Source of the DNA: Sulfurospirillum sp.
GTDB lineage: Bacteria > Campylobacterota > Campylobacteria > Campylobacterales > Sulfurospirillaceae
NCBI GenBank assembly: GCA_016744795.1
Contig: JADGDR010000004.1
Location: 1 to 64,000 of the forward strand
Direction: 5' to 3'
Length of the DNA: 64,000 nt
This document shows, one piece after another, positions 54,768 through 63,608 of this stretch. The notes below the pieces were generated by a model. That model ran no database searches. It had not been told where the DNA came from and saw only the letters and a list, made by a program, of their open reading frames with translations. Made by a program: the position numbers and the translations under genes. Positions within the stretch are counted from its first letter, which is position 1; every line of letters starts with the position of its first letter.

Positions 54768-55211
54768 TTATTGTTTAAATCTACTTCTTATTTCTTCAAT
54801 TCTTTTTCTGTTTACTCCAAAATCTGAGTGTCCTAGTCTTGAAGCTGAGCGCATATGTATGGTTGTTGTGTTTGATTTAGTATCTGGGAAATAAAATTCT
54901 ACATCATCAACAAAACCAAATAGTTTTGATGAAAACTCGGTTCTTATATAATTGTCTTTTGTTTCTATAATTTTTGCATTATTTAATTTACCTAATATTT
55001 TCAATAGAGATTCTTTTACATGTAACTGTGAGTTTTGAGTTTTTATAGGCTCTATAAAATGTTCTTTATTTTTTGCTTGAGTACTCACACAATTGGGCGT
55101 TGATGGGCATAGTGTTAGTTTTAAATCTTCTATTCCCAATTTTGGTTTTGTACCTGAACATCCTAATAGAAATATTGAGAGTATTGAGATGATATAAATA
55201 TTTTTATTGAT
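54768..55211 (-). CDS. DUF1499 lipoprotein with an apparent ATC start codon
   Basis: About 147 residues. The body has LCPSTPNCVSTQA, EFYFPDTKSNTTTIHMRSASRLGHSDFG and VNRKRIEEIRSRF, typical of DUF1499. A TTG at 55139 would give only 123 residues and would discard, in frame, a full lipoprotein signal (NKNIYIISILSIFLLGCSG) that has AAAGGA six bases before ATC at 55211-55209. Therefore the gene probably starts with this non-standard codon, or carries a mutated ATG. Confidence 0.65.
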   Translation of the reverse strand: MNKNIYIISILSIFLLGCSGTKPKLGIEDLKLTLCPSTPNCVSTQAKNKEHFIEPIKTQNSQLHVKESLLKILGKLNNAKIIETKDNYIRTEFSSKLFGFVDDVEFYFPDTKSNTTTIHMRSASRLGHSDFGVNRKRIEEIRSRFKQ

Positions 55212-55283
55212 TGTTTTTCCTTTATTTAGACGATAAACATTTATAGTTAGAGTTTGATTTCTAATTTGTTATTTTGTTAATAG

Positions 55284-55688
55284 TTAAATAACGTCTGTGT
55301 AAATAAAATCAGAAAACTTTAGTTGTGTTTTTTCATTTAAATCTTTTCGCATAGCTAATACAATAGTTCCAATAACCTTTCTCCCCTGTTGTGCATCAGG
55401 AGTATTTCCTTTGGAGTCTATTACTAATTTTACCATTTCATTTATTGCTTTTATAACTTCATCTGAACTATATATCCAAGATTTATACTGTTCTTCAAAA
55501 AACTTACGTTTTGTTTCAGAAGTTGATGTTGAACCAACAAATCCTTGTAACAAAACAAGTAAATTTGCATACTTCTCTTCTTTATATTTTAAGATAGATT
55601 CTTCACGTTTTGTACGATTAGCAAAAAGGTAAGTTAAATAAGAACCAATTATTGCAGTTAAAATTGGTAATATTGCATTCGTTTCCAA
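55284..55688 (-). CDS. membrane-anchored protein of unknown function
   Basis: A 134-residue protein. One N-terminal membrane segment (residues about 5-24, ILPILTAIIGSYLTYLFANR) is followed by a soluble, helical and charged domain with KRKFFEEQYKSWIYSS and KVIGTIVLAMRKDLNEK. I know no matching family. The start is TTG with AAAGGA six bases upstream. It lies between a lipoprotein gene and a toxin-antitoxin pair, all minus strand, so a recent mixed insertion is possible. Confidence 0.55.
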   Translation of the reverse strand: METNAILPILTAIIGSYLTYLFANRTKREESILKYKEEKYANLLVLLQGFVGSTSTSETKRKFFEEQYKSWIYSSDEVIKAINEMVKLVIDSKGNTPDAQQGRKVIGTIVLAMRKDLNEKTQLKFSDFIYTDVI

Positions 55689-55746
55689 ACATATTCCTTT
55701 GCTACTTATTAATGAACATTATAACACAATAAATTCTTATTTAAGT

Positions 55747-56076
55747 TCATTTATTTTTAATCAATCTTTGAAATAATACATCTTCCAAATTACGACTAGA
55801 ATCTACTACCAACAATATATATACTTTTTTATTATCAATTTTATATATTATTCTCCATCTTTTGTGGATTATTTCTCTGTATTTTAAAATACCGATTTGC
55901 TGTAACTCTGGTACTATTCTTTTTCTTTGAGGTGAACAGTATAGCTCATCGCACTCTTTTTTGATTTCAAAAAATATTTTTTTAGCCGTAGTTAAACTAT
56001 CGGTTTTAATATACTCTATGATTGACTCTAAATCAAATTGGGCACTTTTTGTCCATATAACTTCAAATTGCTTCAT
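55747..56076 (-). CDS. RelE/ParE-family toxin
   Basis: A 109-residue toxin: EVIWTKSAQFDLESIIEYI at the N-terminus, then PELQQIGILKYREIIHKRWRIIYKIDNKKVYILLVVDSSRNLEDVL. The Tyr-Arg-rich strand pattern is typical of the family. Members cleave ribosome-bound mRNA (RelE) or poison gyrase (ParE); which applies is unclear. It lies eight bases downstream of its antitoxin gene. Confidence 0.88.
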   Translation of the reverse strand: MKQFEVIWTKSAQFDLESIIEYIKTDSLTTAKKIFFEIKKECDELYCSPQRKRIVPELQQIGILKYREIIHKRWRIIYKIDNKKVYILLVVDSSRNLEDVLFQRLIKNK

Positions 56077-56084
56077 TATATTTC

Positions 56085-56354
56085 TTAAAATAACTTCTGT
56101 TCTAATTGCTTGAACATATCTTCTTGTTCAATAGTATGATTGTTTTCAATATCATTTTCACTTTGGACAATTAATTTTAATAGATTTAAAGAATTTTGGA
56201 GATTTTCATAGCTTTTTATATCTTGAACAACTGCTTTAGCTTCGCCATTTTGTGTTATGATTACAGCTCTTTGATTTTCATTTACATTGTTTATTACATC
56301 AGCTGTTTTAGCTTTTAGGTAACTAATAGGTTTTATATCTTGGCTTAAATTCAT
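56085..56354 (-). CDS. Phd/YefM-family antitoxin
   Basis: An 89-residue antitoxin: IKPISYLKAKTADVINNVNENQRAVIITQNGEAKAVVQDIKSYENLQ gives the DNA-binding Phd/YefM fold, and the acidic C-terminal tail neutralises the toxin. It is upstream of the RelE/ParE gene, the normal order, and is expected to repress the pair. Confidence 0.88.
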   Translation of the reverse strand: MNLSQDIKPISYLKAKTADVINNVNENQRAVIITQNGEAKAVVQDIKSYENLQNSLNLLKLIVQSENDIENNHTIEQEDMFKQLEQKLF

Positions 56355-56456
56355 ACTATTAACCTTTCTGGTTTTTATTAATTGTACCTAATTTAGATTT
56401 AATTTAGTATTAAATAGTTTTGCTATAATTTCAAAACATATAAATATAGGATTACA

Positions 56457-58010
56457 ATGAAATACTTGATGGCAATAGATGCAGGAACAGGAAGTGTGCG
56501 AGCGGTTGTTTTTGATACCTTGGGTAATCAGATAAGCGTAGGACAACGAGAGTGGACACATTTAGAAGAAAAAGATATTCCAAACTCTATGAGCTTTGAC
56601 TGTGAAACTAACTGGGCTTTGGTTTGTGAGTGCATCAAAGAGTCTTTACACGTAGCTAATCTTAAAGGTGAAGATATTGTGGCTTTGAGTGCAACTAGTA
56701 TGCGTGAGGGCATTGTACTTTATGATGAGTTTGGCTTGGAGCTTTGGGCGGTTGCCAATGTAGATGCTAGAGCCGATAAAGAGGTTAGGTACCTTAAAGA
56801 TAATGTTAAAGGTATTGAAGAGGAGTTTTATGAACTCTCTGGTCAGACATTTGCTCTTGGGGCTTTGCCTCGTATTTTGTGGCTTAAAAACAATAAGCCA
56901 GAAGTTTATGAAAATGTAGCAAAAATCGCCATGATAGGTGATTGGATTTTGGCACGTTTGAGTGGAGTGATAGCGACTGACCCAAGCAATGGCGGGACTA
57001 CCGGAATATTTTCTTTGAAAAACCGTGATTGGGTTCCTTTGATGGCTAAAAAAATAGGCATCAAAGATGACATTTTTCCACATACTTTAGAAGTCGGAAC
57101 TCTTATGGGGAGCGTTACATGTAAAGAGTCTGGTCTTAGTGAAAACACAAAAGTAGTTATGGGTGGTGGTGATGTTCAGCTTGGATCTGCTGGACTTGGT
57201 GTGGTCGAAGAGGGGCAAGTAGCAATTCTTGGCGGTTCTTTTTGGCAACAAGTGGTAAACATAGCAAGTGAAACTCTACCTCCAAAAAACATGGGCATAC
57301 GAGTAAACCCTCATGTGATTGACGGACTTTCTCAAGCAGAAGGGATCACTTTTTTTAGTGGTCTTGTGATGAGATGGTTTAGAGATGCTTTTTGTGATTT
57401 GGAAAAACTTGAAGCAAAAAAACGAAACATAGATGTTTATACGCTATTAGAAGAAAAAGCAAAAGATGTACCAGTGGGTGCTTACGGAATCATACCTATT
57501 TTTTCAGATAGCATGAAATATGGTAAATGGTATCATGCAAGTCCAAGTTTTTTAAATTTTTCGCTTGACTCATCTACATGTAATAAGTATTCTATGTTCA
57601 AATCTCTTCAAGAAAATGCGTGCATAGTCTCTGCAATAAATCTAAAAAAGATAGAAGAGTTCACTAATATGAAGTTTGGTGAAATTGTTTTTGCAGGAGG
57701 TGCAAGTAAGGGTGAACTTTGGAGTCAGACTCTCTCAGATGTGACAGGCTGCGTTATAAGAATTCCAAAAGTTACAGAAGCAACAGCTCTTGGAGCGAGC
57801 ATGGCGGCTGGGGTTGGAGTAGGGATTTATAAGGACTTAAAAACAGCTGCAAAAGAGTTGGTAGTATGGAATAAAACCTATGAACCAAATATGAAAAATC
57901 ATAAATTATATAATGAAATACAGTTAAATTGGCAAAAAGCTTATGAAATACAGCTAAAATTAGTAGATGAAAATATAACTCAATCAATGTGGAAGGCACC
58001 AGGATTGTAA
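56457..58010 (+). CDS. lsrK: LsrK-like autoinducer-2 kinase
   Basis: A 517-residue FGGY kinase that follows E. coli LsrK over its whole length: YLMAIDAGTGSVRAVVFD, ATSMREGIVLYDEFG, NVDARADKEV, DPSNGGTTGIFSL, VVMGGGDVQLGSAGLG (catalytic Asp239), GGSFWQQVVNIAS, RVNPHVIDGL, FSGLVMRWFRDAF, FSDSMKYGKWYHASPSF and the end SMWKAPGL. It would phosphorylate AI-2 (DPD). No LsrACDB importer, LsrR or LsrF is in this window. Two TACATGTA octamers suggest long residence. A cupin gene and structured leader follow. Confidence 0.9.
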   Translation: MKYLMAIDAGTGSVRAVVFDTLGNQISVGQREWTHLEEKDIPNSMSFDCETNWALVCECIKESLHVANLKGEDIVALSATSMREGIVLYDEFGLELWAVANVDARADKEVRYLKDNVKGIEEEFYELSGQTFALGALPRILWLKNNKPEVYENVAKIAMIGDWILARLSGVIATDPSNGGTTGIFSLKNRDWVPLMAKKIGIKDDIFPHTLEVGTLMGSVTCKESGLSENTKVVMGGGDVQLGSAGLGVVEEGQVAILGGSFWQQVVNIASETLPPKNMGIRVNPHVIDGLSQAEGITFFSGLVMRWFRDAFCDLEKLEAKKRNIDVYTLLEEKAKDVPVGAYGIIPIFSDSMKYGKWYHASPSFLNFSLDSSTCNKYSMFKSLQENACIVSAINLKKIEEFTNMKFGEIVFAGGASKGELWSQTLSDVTGCVIRIPKVTEATALGASMAAGVGVGIYKDLKTAAKELVVWNKTYEPNMKNHKLYNEIQLNWQKAYEIQLKLVDENITQSMWKAPGL

Positions 58011-58026
58011 AAACTAAAAGTTTTTC

Positions 58027-58096
58027 TTGCTAAAAGCAAAGCTTCAGTGAGAGGAATTTTTTAGGAATTTACTTCCTTGAAAAGGAGAAATTAAAT
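58027..58096 (+). promoter_or_regulatory. structured leader element, copy B, between lsrK and the cupin gene
   Basis: Matches copy A at 5331-5390. The 5' hairpin is TTGCT-AAA-AGCAA (58027-58039), sharing shape but not sequence with copy A. TTCCTT (58073-58078) can pair with upstream AGGAA (58052-58056) or with AAGGAG (58082-58087), which is the ribosome-binding site of the cupin gene. The element runs directly to the ATG at 58095, so a translational on/off switch is easy to draw. Confidence 0.65.
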
Positions 58097-58469
58097 GAAA
58101 TTAACAAACGAGAGCGACCATGAATACAGATATAAAACACATGGACCAAAGTATTTAACAAAAGGACCCAAAGTAGATATGGGAGTTGTTGTGATAGGCG
58201 TAGGAGAAGAGCATCCATGTCACAAGCATGAGCGCCAAGAAGAGTCATTTTTGGTTCTTGAGGGACAATGTGCAGTTTACTTAGATGGAGAACGCATAGT
58301 TATAAAAGAGGGAGATTATCTTCAATGTGATTTAGGTGAAGCTCATATGTTTATCAATGAGTTTGATAAGCCTTTTAAATCAGTATTTATCAAAGCCCCT
58401 CATTTAGAAAAAAAGGATTCTGTCTATATAGATTGGAAACCTGGAGAAGTATTTGATAAAAATTGTTGA
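58095..58469 (+). CDS. small cupin, probable partner of the AI-2 kinase
   Basis: A 124-residue single-domain cupin. Metal motif 1 is HPCHKHERQEESFLVLEG, motif 2 is YLQCDLGEAHMFIN, giving a likely His-His-Glu-His metal site. Cupins include sugar isomerases and dioxygenases. It is the only gene after lsrK and its start is embedded in the structured leader, so a shared role in AI-2 or DPD-phosphate processing is an inference. Confidence 0.8.
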   Translation: MKLTNESDHEYRYKTHGPKYLTKGPKVDMGVVVIGVGEEHPCHKHERQEESFLVLEGQCAVYLDGERIVIKEGDYLQCDLGEAHMFINEFDKPFKSVFIKAPHLEKKDSVYIDWKPGEVFDKNC

Positions 58470-58560
58470 TTAAGTTAACCAACTGTTTACTTTGCTTTAG
58501 TACAATTTTGCTAAGCGAAAAATTCATATTTAGACTTAAGTCTAACTTCAATAATAAAAC

Positions 58561-58600
58561 TGGAAGAGATAAGCCAAGCATCTCTTCCAAACTTTTTATA
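58561..58600 (+). terminator. terminator after the cupin gene
   Basis: TGGAAGAGAT (58561-58570) pairs with ATCTCTTCCA (58580-58589) around a nine-base loop, followed by AACTTTTTAT. Confidence 0.85.
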
Positions 58601-58620
58601 TTACATTTCAAGGTTATATC

Positions 58621-59133
58621 ATGAAAAATTATTTATTAGCATTAATCAGCATTGTACTTTTTACAGGATGTGCCGTTAAAATGGATTCAACATATATAAA
58701 TAAAGAGATTCTTCCTCAAAAAAGTGACAATGTTACACACTTTTTAGCTTCAAAAACATACAATACCTATGATGAAAAAGAGGGGAAATTAACATCTTAC
58801 TTTTTTAAAGAAAAAGATGGCAAATTAACTGCAACACATTCTATAATGTATCTTCCAATGGATTCTACTGAGCAGCTATATAGCCCTTTTTCGCAAGTTA
58901 CATTTACTCTAAAGAGATTAACGCAAGGTAAGGCAAAGAGTATAGAAGAAGCTTTGGTTATGGAAGTTAAAAAGAACGGTTTTAAAAAACTATTTAATGA
59001 CAAAGAAGAGTATATCATTGGAAACGATTTTGCACGAGATTTAAAGTTTTGCATTAAAGAATTTGAAGATATGATACAAAGACAAGAAGACAATGATGAC
59101 AATGGTTTAGGTTTAGTTTTACCAATACCATAA
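58621..59133 (+). CDS. lipoprotein of unknown function
   Basis: A 170-residue protein with signal peptide and lipobox LFTGC (Cys at residue 17), then a beta-rich body (YNTYDEKEGKLTSYFFKEKDGKLTATHSIMYLP) and a helical acidic C-terminus ending DDNGLGLVLPIP. I do not recognise the family. It stands between the cupin terminator and the Mla operon, with a short gap to the latter. Confidence 0.6.
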   Translation: MKNYLLALISIVLFTGCAVKMDSTYINKEILPQKSDNVTHFLASKTYNTYDEKEGKLTSYFFKEKDGKLTATHSIMYLPMDSTEQLYSPFSQVTFTLKRLTQGKAKSIEEALVMEVKKNGFKKLFNDKEEYIIGNDFARDLKFCIKEFEDMIQRQEDNDDNGLGLVLPIP

Positions 59134-59168
59134 TTTTAGCTATAATGACTAAAAACTAGGGTCATTAT

Positions 59169-60287
59169 ATGAGTGCGAGCATCAATATTTTTACCACTAA
59201 TAACACTATAACCTTTACATGTAAAGGTTCATGGACACTCGAATATGTTACACAACTTTCAAGAAAGCTAACTTCTACATGTAAAGATAAAAATGTTGTT
59301 TTTGATTTAACTTCACTTAGTGATTTTGATACACATGGTATACTTCTTATCATTGAAACTATTAAAAAATTACAATTACAAAACTGTCAAATTAAAAAAG
59401 TAGGAGAGAGTGAAAAATTCATCTCTTTGTATGAAGTTTGTTTGAGTAATTTTCCAAAAGAGATTAAGCATCCTGATAAACATGGAACAATTGGGCAGTT
59501 TTTTTATACATTTGGGAAAAATATAGTTGAGTCAAAAAGAACATTAATAAACTTTTTTTCTTTTGTTGGAGGACTTACTGAAGCTGTTGGTAAACTTACG
59601 ATTAACCCAAGCCAAATTAGATTTAAAGCTATGTTTTATCATCTTGAAAACAGTGGACTCAAAGCACTCCCAATTATATTGCTTACCTCTTTTCTTATTG
59701 GGGTTGTTATAGCTTTTCAAGGAGCAGTGCAATTAGAAAAGTTTGGAGCCAATATTTTTATAGTAGAGATGGTTAGTATTTCAGTTACGAGGGAACTCGC
59801 CCCTCTTCTTACTGCTATTGTAATTGCAGGGCGTAGTGCCTCAGCTTATACGGCGGAAATAGGCGTAATGAAGATAACTGAAGAGATAGATGCTATGAAG
59901 ACTATGGGTTTTTCAGTATGGAATTTTTTGATAATTCCTAGAGTTTTTGCTCTTATGATTTCACTTCCTTTAGTTGTCTTTTTTGCAGATATTGTTTCTA
60001 TTTTTGGAGGCATGGTTGTTGCCTCACTTCAACTTGGGATTAGTTTTGAAGAGTTTGCAAATCGAATGCAAGAGAGTGTTGAGATAAAACACGTCATCAT
60101 AGGACTGGTAAAAGCACCTATTTTTGGATGGATTATTGCCGTAATTGGTTGTTTTAGGGGTTTTCAAATAAGTAGCAGTACTGAAAGCGTTGGTAAATAT
60201 ACAACTATAAGCGTAGTTAATGCCATTTTTTGGGTTATTGCAATGGATGCTATAGTATCTGTATTTTTGACGGAGTTGGGATTATGA
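59169..60287 (+). CDS. STAS-MlaE fusion permease of an MCE lipid transporter
   Basis: A 372-residue protein: residues 1-100 are a STAS-like domain (CKDKNVVFDLTSLSDFDTHGILLIIETI) as in MlaB; residues 120-372 are the MlaE permease with five hydrophobic segments and the VSISVTRELAPLLTAIVIAGRSASA loop. It forms an inner-membrane ABC complex moving phospholipids between the membranes. The fused MlaB-like domain replaces a separate mlaB gene. It overlaps the ATPase gene by four bases. Confidence 0.92.
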   Translation: MSASINIFTTNNTITFTCKGSWTLEYVTQLSRKLTSTCKDKNVVFDLTSLSDFDTHGILLIIETIKKLQLQNCQIKKVGESEKFISLYEVCLSNFPKEIKHPDKHGTIGQFFYTFGKNIVESKRTLINFFSFVGGLTEAVGKLTINPSQIRFKAMFYHLENSGLKALPIILLTSFLIGVVIAFQGAVQLEKFGANIFIVEMVSISVTRELAPLLTAIVIAGRSASAYTAEIGVMKITEEIDAMKTMGFSVWNFLIIPRVFALMISLPLVVFFADIVSIFGGMVVASLQLGISFEEFANRMQESVEIKHVIIGLVKAPIFGWIIAVIGCFRGFQISSSTESVGKYTTISVVNAIFWVIAMDAIVSVFLTELGL

Positions 60288-61018
60288 GTAGTGTTATAGT
60301 TGCTAAAAACATAGTGACCAGGTTTGGTTCAAATATAGTTCATGATGGATTAAGTTTTGAAATAAAAAAAGGTGAAATTTTTGGTTTGCTTGGGGGCAGT
60401 GGTAGCGGAAAAACCACCCTTCTTAGAGAGATGATACTTCTACAAAAATATAGTTCAGGCTCTTTAAAAGTTCTTGATATTGATGTAAAAAAACTAAAAG
60501 ACAAAAAAGCTAATGAACTTCGGAGTAGATGGGGAGTTTTGTTTCAGTTTGGAGCACTTTTTAGCTCTTTAAGTGTGTTAGAAAATATTTCAATTGCTTT
60601 AAAAGAGTATACAAATCTATCTAATAGTGCTATTGAAAAAGCAGCACTTATGAAGTTAAAAATGGTAGGACTTCCTCAAAGTGCGGCTCATTTGTATCCG
60701 AGTGAGCTTAGTGGTGGTATGAAAAAACGTGCAGGTCTTGCAAGAGCGTTGATTCGTGATCCCAAGCTTCTTTTTTTAGATGAGCCTACGAGTGGGTTGG
60801 ATCCCAAGAGTGCAAGAGATTTTGATGAGCTTATAGTGGCACTTCGTGATGCATTAGGAATAACTGTTATAATGGTAACTCATGATAAAGATACTATTAG
60901 CTCAGTCCTAGATAGATTTGTCATTTTAGGTAACAAAAAGATACAATTTTTAGGTGATATAGAAGAGTTAAGAACTAGTGATAATGAGAACTTAAAGGAA
61001 TTTACTAATGGAAAATAG
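60284..61018 (+). CDS. MlaF-type ABC ATPase
   Basis: A 244-residue ABC ATPase: Walker A GLLGGSGSGKTTLLREM, signature ELSGGMKKRAGLARAL, Walker B LLFLDEPTSGLDP, H-loop VTHDKD. LFQFGALFSSLSVLENI is the MlaF-type Q-loop region. ATG 60284 (ATGA overlap) is used; the frame is open to 60230. It powers the MlaE permease. Confidence 0.93.
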   Translation: MSSVIVAKNIVTRFGSNIVHDGLSFEIKKGEIFGLLGGSGSGKTTLLREMILLQKYSSGSLKVLDIDVKKLKDKKANELRSRWGVLFQFGALFSSLSVLENISIALKEYTNLSNSAIEKAALMKLKMVGLPQSAAHLYPSELSGGMKKRAGLARALIRDPKLLFLDEPTSGLDPKSARDFDELIVALRDALGITVIMVTHDKDTISSVLDRFVILGNKKIQFLGDIEELRTSDNENLKEFTNGK

Positions 61019-61979
61019 GGTTAGTTATATACTAATTGGGCTTTTTGTATTTGTACTTGGTTTTTCTATTGTGGGATTTATCCTTTGGTTAGGTAAATAT
61101 GCACACAATGAAGACTATAACTATTACAAAGTAGTTACTACTTTGAGTGTTTCAGGGCTTAATCCAAAAGCACCAGTTAAATTAAGAGGGGTAAGTGTAG
61201 GTGAAGTAAAAGATATCTACATAAACCGTGAAAACTCAGAAGAAGTTGTAGCACTTATAAAAGTAAAAGAAGGCACTCCCATAAAAGAAGATACGCATGC
61301 ACTTATAAATCTTCAAGGTATTACAGGACTTAGTTATATAGAACTTGAAGGTGGCACACATGATTCTACTTTATTAAAAACTGGCTATCTTAGTAAAGAC
61401 TATGGAATCATTAAAACTCAAGACTCTATCATAGGAAGAGTTGATAAGACGTTAACAACAATAGGAAATAAAACTAAAAAAATATTAGATAAAACAAGTA
61501 AGGTAATGAGTCAAAAAAATTTAGATAACTTTGAGAAGATATTAGCAAATCTTGTAGAAGTAACAAAGTCTATGAATAAAACTTTAGAGATGATTCATTC
61601 AAAAGATAAGCAAATAGATAAAGTACTCAATAGAGCACATGAATTTGAAGTTGCAGTTATTCAATCAGCTGATGAAGTTAAAAAAATGGCAGCAAATCTA
61701 GGTAAATCTGGACATGAAACACTTGTTAGTATGCAAGAAGCTTCTGCAACAACGTCAAGAGTTATGGGCGCACTTGATGACAAGCTAAATGAGGGAGCAT
61801 TGGATATAGATGTGATTGTAAGAGAAAATTTACTTCCTTTTCAGAACGATTTAAATGATTTAAGAACACTTATAGTAGAAACAAAAGAGTTTGTGGGAGA
61901 GCTTCGAGATAGTCCTAGTGATATCTTTTTTAAAGAGACAAATTTAGAGATGGCACCTTCTGAGGAGAGAGAAAAATGA
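61008..61979 (+). CDS. MlaD-type MCE-domain protein
   Basis: A 323-residue protein with one N-terminal membrane helix (residues about 8-28) and one MCE domain (about 38-118, VSGLNPKAPVKLRGVSVGEV and LINLQGITGLSYIEL). The remaining 200 residues are helical. It binds lipids in the periplasm as a ring on top of MlaE. It overlaps both neighbours by a few bases. Confidence 0.92.
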   Translation: MENRVSYILIGLFVFVLGFSIVGFILWLGKYAHNEDYNYYKVVTTLSVSGLNPKAPVKLRGVSVGEVKDIYINRENSEEVVALIKVKEGTPIKEDTHALINLQGITGLSYIELEGGTHDSTLLKTGYLSKDYGIIKTQDSIIGRVDKTLTTIGNKTKKILDKTSKVMSQKNLDNFEKILANLVEVTKSMNKTLEMIHSKDKQIDKVLNRAHEFEVAVIQSADEVKKMAANLGKSGHETLVSMQEASATTSRVMGALDDKLNEGALDIDVIVRENLLPFQNDLNDLRTLIVETKEFVGELRDSPSDIFFKETNLEMAPSEEREK

Positions 61980-62560
61980 GATATATTGTTTTAATAACTG
62001 TACTATTGTTTACAGGGTGTAGTATGAAAAATATAGAAAAAAGACCGCAGAATTACCGTCTTGAACCACAACATAGTTTACATGTAAAGAAACATCAAGA
62101 TGATAGAGTCCTAAGAGTTCAAAGAGTAGAGGGCGATAGTGCTGTTATGACTCGCTCTATTTTATACAAAAAAGATGGTGCGTTAAAACCGTACAAATAC
62201 GGTAGATGGAGTGAACTTCCAGCAACAAGACTTCAAGAGATTTTCACTGAAGCCATAGAATCACAAAAAATATTTAAAGCAACAGTCAATAGCCGTTCGT
62301 TTGCCTTAGCCGATTTGATTTTAGAGAGTAGCTTAGAAAACTTTGAGGAGCTCTATAGCGTCCAGAGTTCGAGTGTACATGTAAAGATACGTTTTAGGCT
62401 TATTCAAAGAAAAAGAGGAAAGGTGCTAGATACTATTTTAATTGATGTTATTAAGCCAGTAAAGCAAAAAGGTGCAAGTGGAGTTGTTCTAGCATTCAAT
62501 AGTGCTGTTGAAGAGCTAGTAGCAAAATTAGGTGAGTGGTTAGATGAACAATCAAAATAG
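61976..62560 (+). CDS. PqiC-like auxiliary lipoprotein of the MCE transporter
   Basis: A 194-residue lipoprotein with LLFTGC lipobox (Cys at residue 15). The body resembles the ABC-type transport auxiliary (PqiC/DUF330) family: YRLEP, VLRVQRVEGDSAV, WSELPATRLQEIFTEAIESQKIF and VAKLGEWLDEQ. It probably connects the MCE protein to the outer membrane. It starts with ATGA overlap to MlaD and overlaps the next gene by 17 bases. Confidence 0.8.
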   Translation: MRYIVLITVLLFTGCSMKNIEKRPQNYRLEPQHSLHVKKHQDDRVLRVQRVEGDSAVMTRSILYKKDGALKPYKYGRWSELPATRLQEIFTEAIESQKIFKATVNSRSFALADLILESSLENFEELYSVQSSSVHVKIRFRLIQRKRGKVLDTILIDVIKPVKQKGASGVVLAFNSAVEELVAKLGEWLDEQSK

Positions 62561-63581
62561 TTTTGACATACATAAGGTCTGGGTTAGTTTAGCCGCATTT
62601 GTAGTTATTGTTGCTGGGTTAAAAGCTGCATCTTCAATTGTTATTCCTTTTTTATTGTCTATTTTTATTGCCACTGTTAGTGCCCCTGCTATTTTTTGGT
62701 TGGAAAGATTAAAAATTCCTCGCATTATTGCATTTTTGATTGTTCTTTTGGCTGTTGTCGTGATGCTTTTAGGCTTTGGATATGTTTTATCTACTTCAGT
62801 AGATAGTTTTTTATCAAATACACCTCAATACACAGCAAAAATTATGGATATGATAGGTTCTTTTAAAGATGTATTGAACAGATTTGGCATAGAAATATCA
62901 AAAGGTGATTTAGAAGCCATGTTTGATCCTTCTGGGCTACTTAACTTTGCTGGAGGATTTTTAAAATCTTTTAGTACTGTTCTTTCAAAATCATTTATAA
63001 TCTTTTTAGGTGTAACATTTATGCTTTTTGAAACTTCAAGTTTAAAAACAAAAATGTATCTTCTTGCAAAAAGAGATGAATCAAAAGAGAATCCATTTGA
63101 AATATTTAGCCAAAAACTAAATAATTATCTTGCAATAAAAACAGTCATTAGCCTTATAACCGGAGTTTTAGTGACCATTGGTCTTAGTATTATAGGAGTT
63201 GATTTTGCACTTCTTTTAGGTGTAATAGTCTTTTTGTTAAACTATATACCTAGCATTGGTTCAGTCATAGCCGCTGTTCCTGCCGTTCTTGTGGCACTTG
63301 TAGGACTCGACATGAGTAGTGTTTTTTGGGTTATTGCCCTCTATCTCACTATAAACATAATAATGGGAAATGTAGTAGAACCTCGTTACATGGGAAGAGG
63401 TTTAGGATTATCAGTAGTAGTAATTTTCTTCTCCCTCATCTTTTGGGGATGGGTTTTAGGCTCTGTAGGCATGTTTTTAGCAATCCCTCTAAGCATGACC
63501 ATAAAAATAGCATTTGAATCACACCCATCAACAAAAGCAATAGCAATGCTACTAAGTTCGGTCGATAAAGATTCACTTTAA
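62544..63581 (+). CDS. AI-2E-family (PerM/YdiK) membrane protein
   Basis: A 345-residue protein with about eight hydrophobic segments. Typical features: SIVIPFLLSIFIATVSAPAIFWLE near the start, LLGVIVFLLNYIPSIGSVIAAVPAVLVAL and NIIMGNVVEPRYMGRGLGLS near the end. The family name comes from TqsA, reported to export AI-2, but members have varied functions including ion transport. It overlaps the lipoprotein gene by 17 bases, so it belongs to the Mla operon. Confidence 0.9.
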   Translation: MNNQNSFDIHKVWVSLAAFVVIVAGLKAASSIVIPFLLSIFIATVSAPAIFWLERLKIPRIIAFLIVLLAVVVMLLGFGYVLSTSVDSFLSNTPQYTAKIMDMIGSFKDVLNRFGIEISKGDLEAMFDPSGLLNFAGGFLKSFSTVLSKSFIIFLGVTFMLFETSSLKTKMYLLAKRDESKENPFEIFSQKLNNYLAIKTVISLITGVLVTIGLSIIGVDFALLLGVIVFLLNYIPSIGSVIAAVPAVLVALVGLDMSSVFWVIALYLTINIIMGNVVEPRYMGRGLGLSVVVIFFSLIFWGWVLGSVGMFLAIPLSMTIKIAFESHPSTKAIAMLLSSVDKDSL

Positions 63582-63608
63582 ATTCACAGTTGTAAGGTAC
63601 GATAAATT

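Noticed and set aside
55137-55139. TTG at 55139 as start of the DUF1499 gene
   Set aside because: It would discard a complete in-frame lipoprotein signal with a ribosome-binding site before it.
62544-63581. AI-2E-family protein taken as the AI-2 exporter partner of LsrK
   Set aside because: The family name is historical and members have varied functions; the gene belongs to the Mla operon, not to lsrK. Kept only as a weak possibility.
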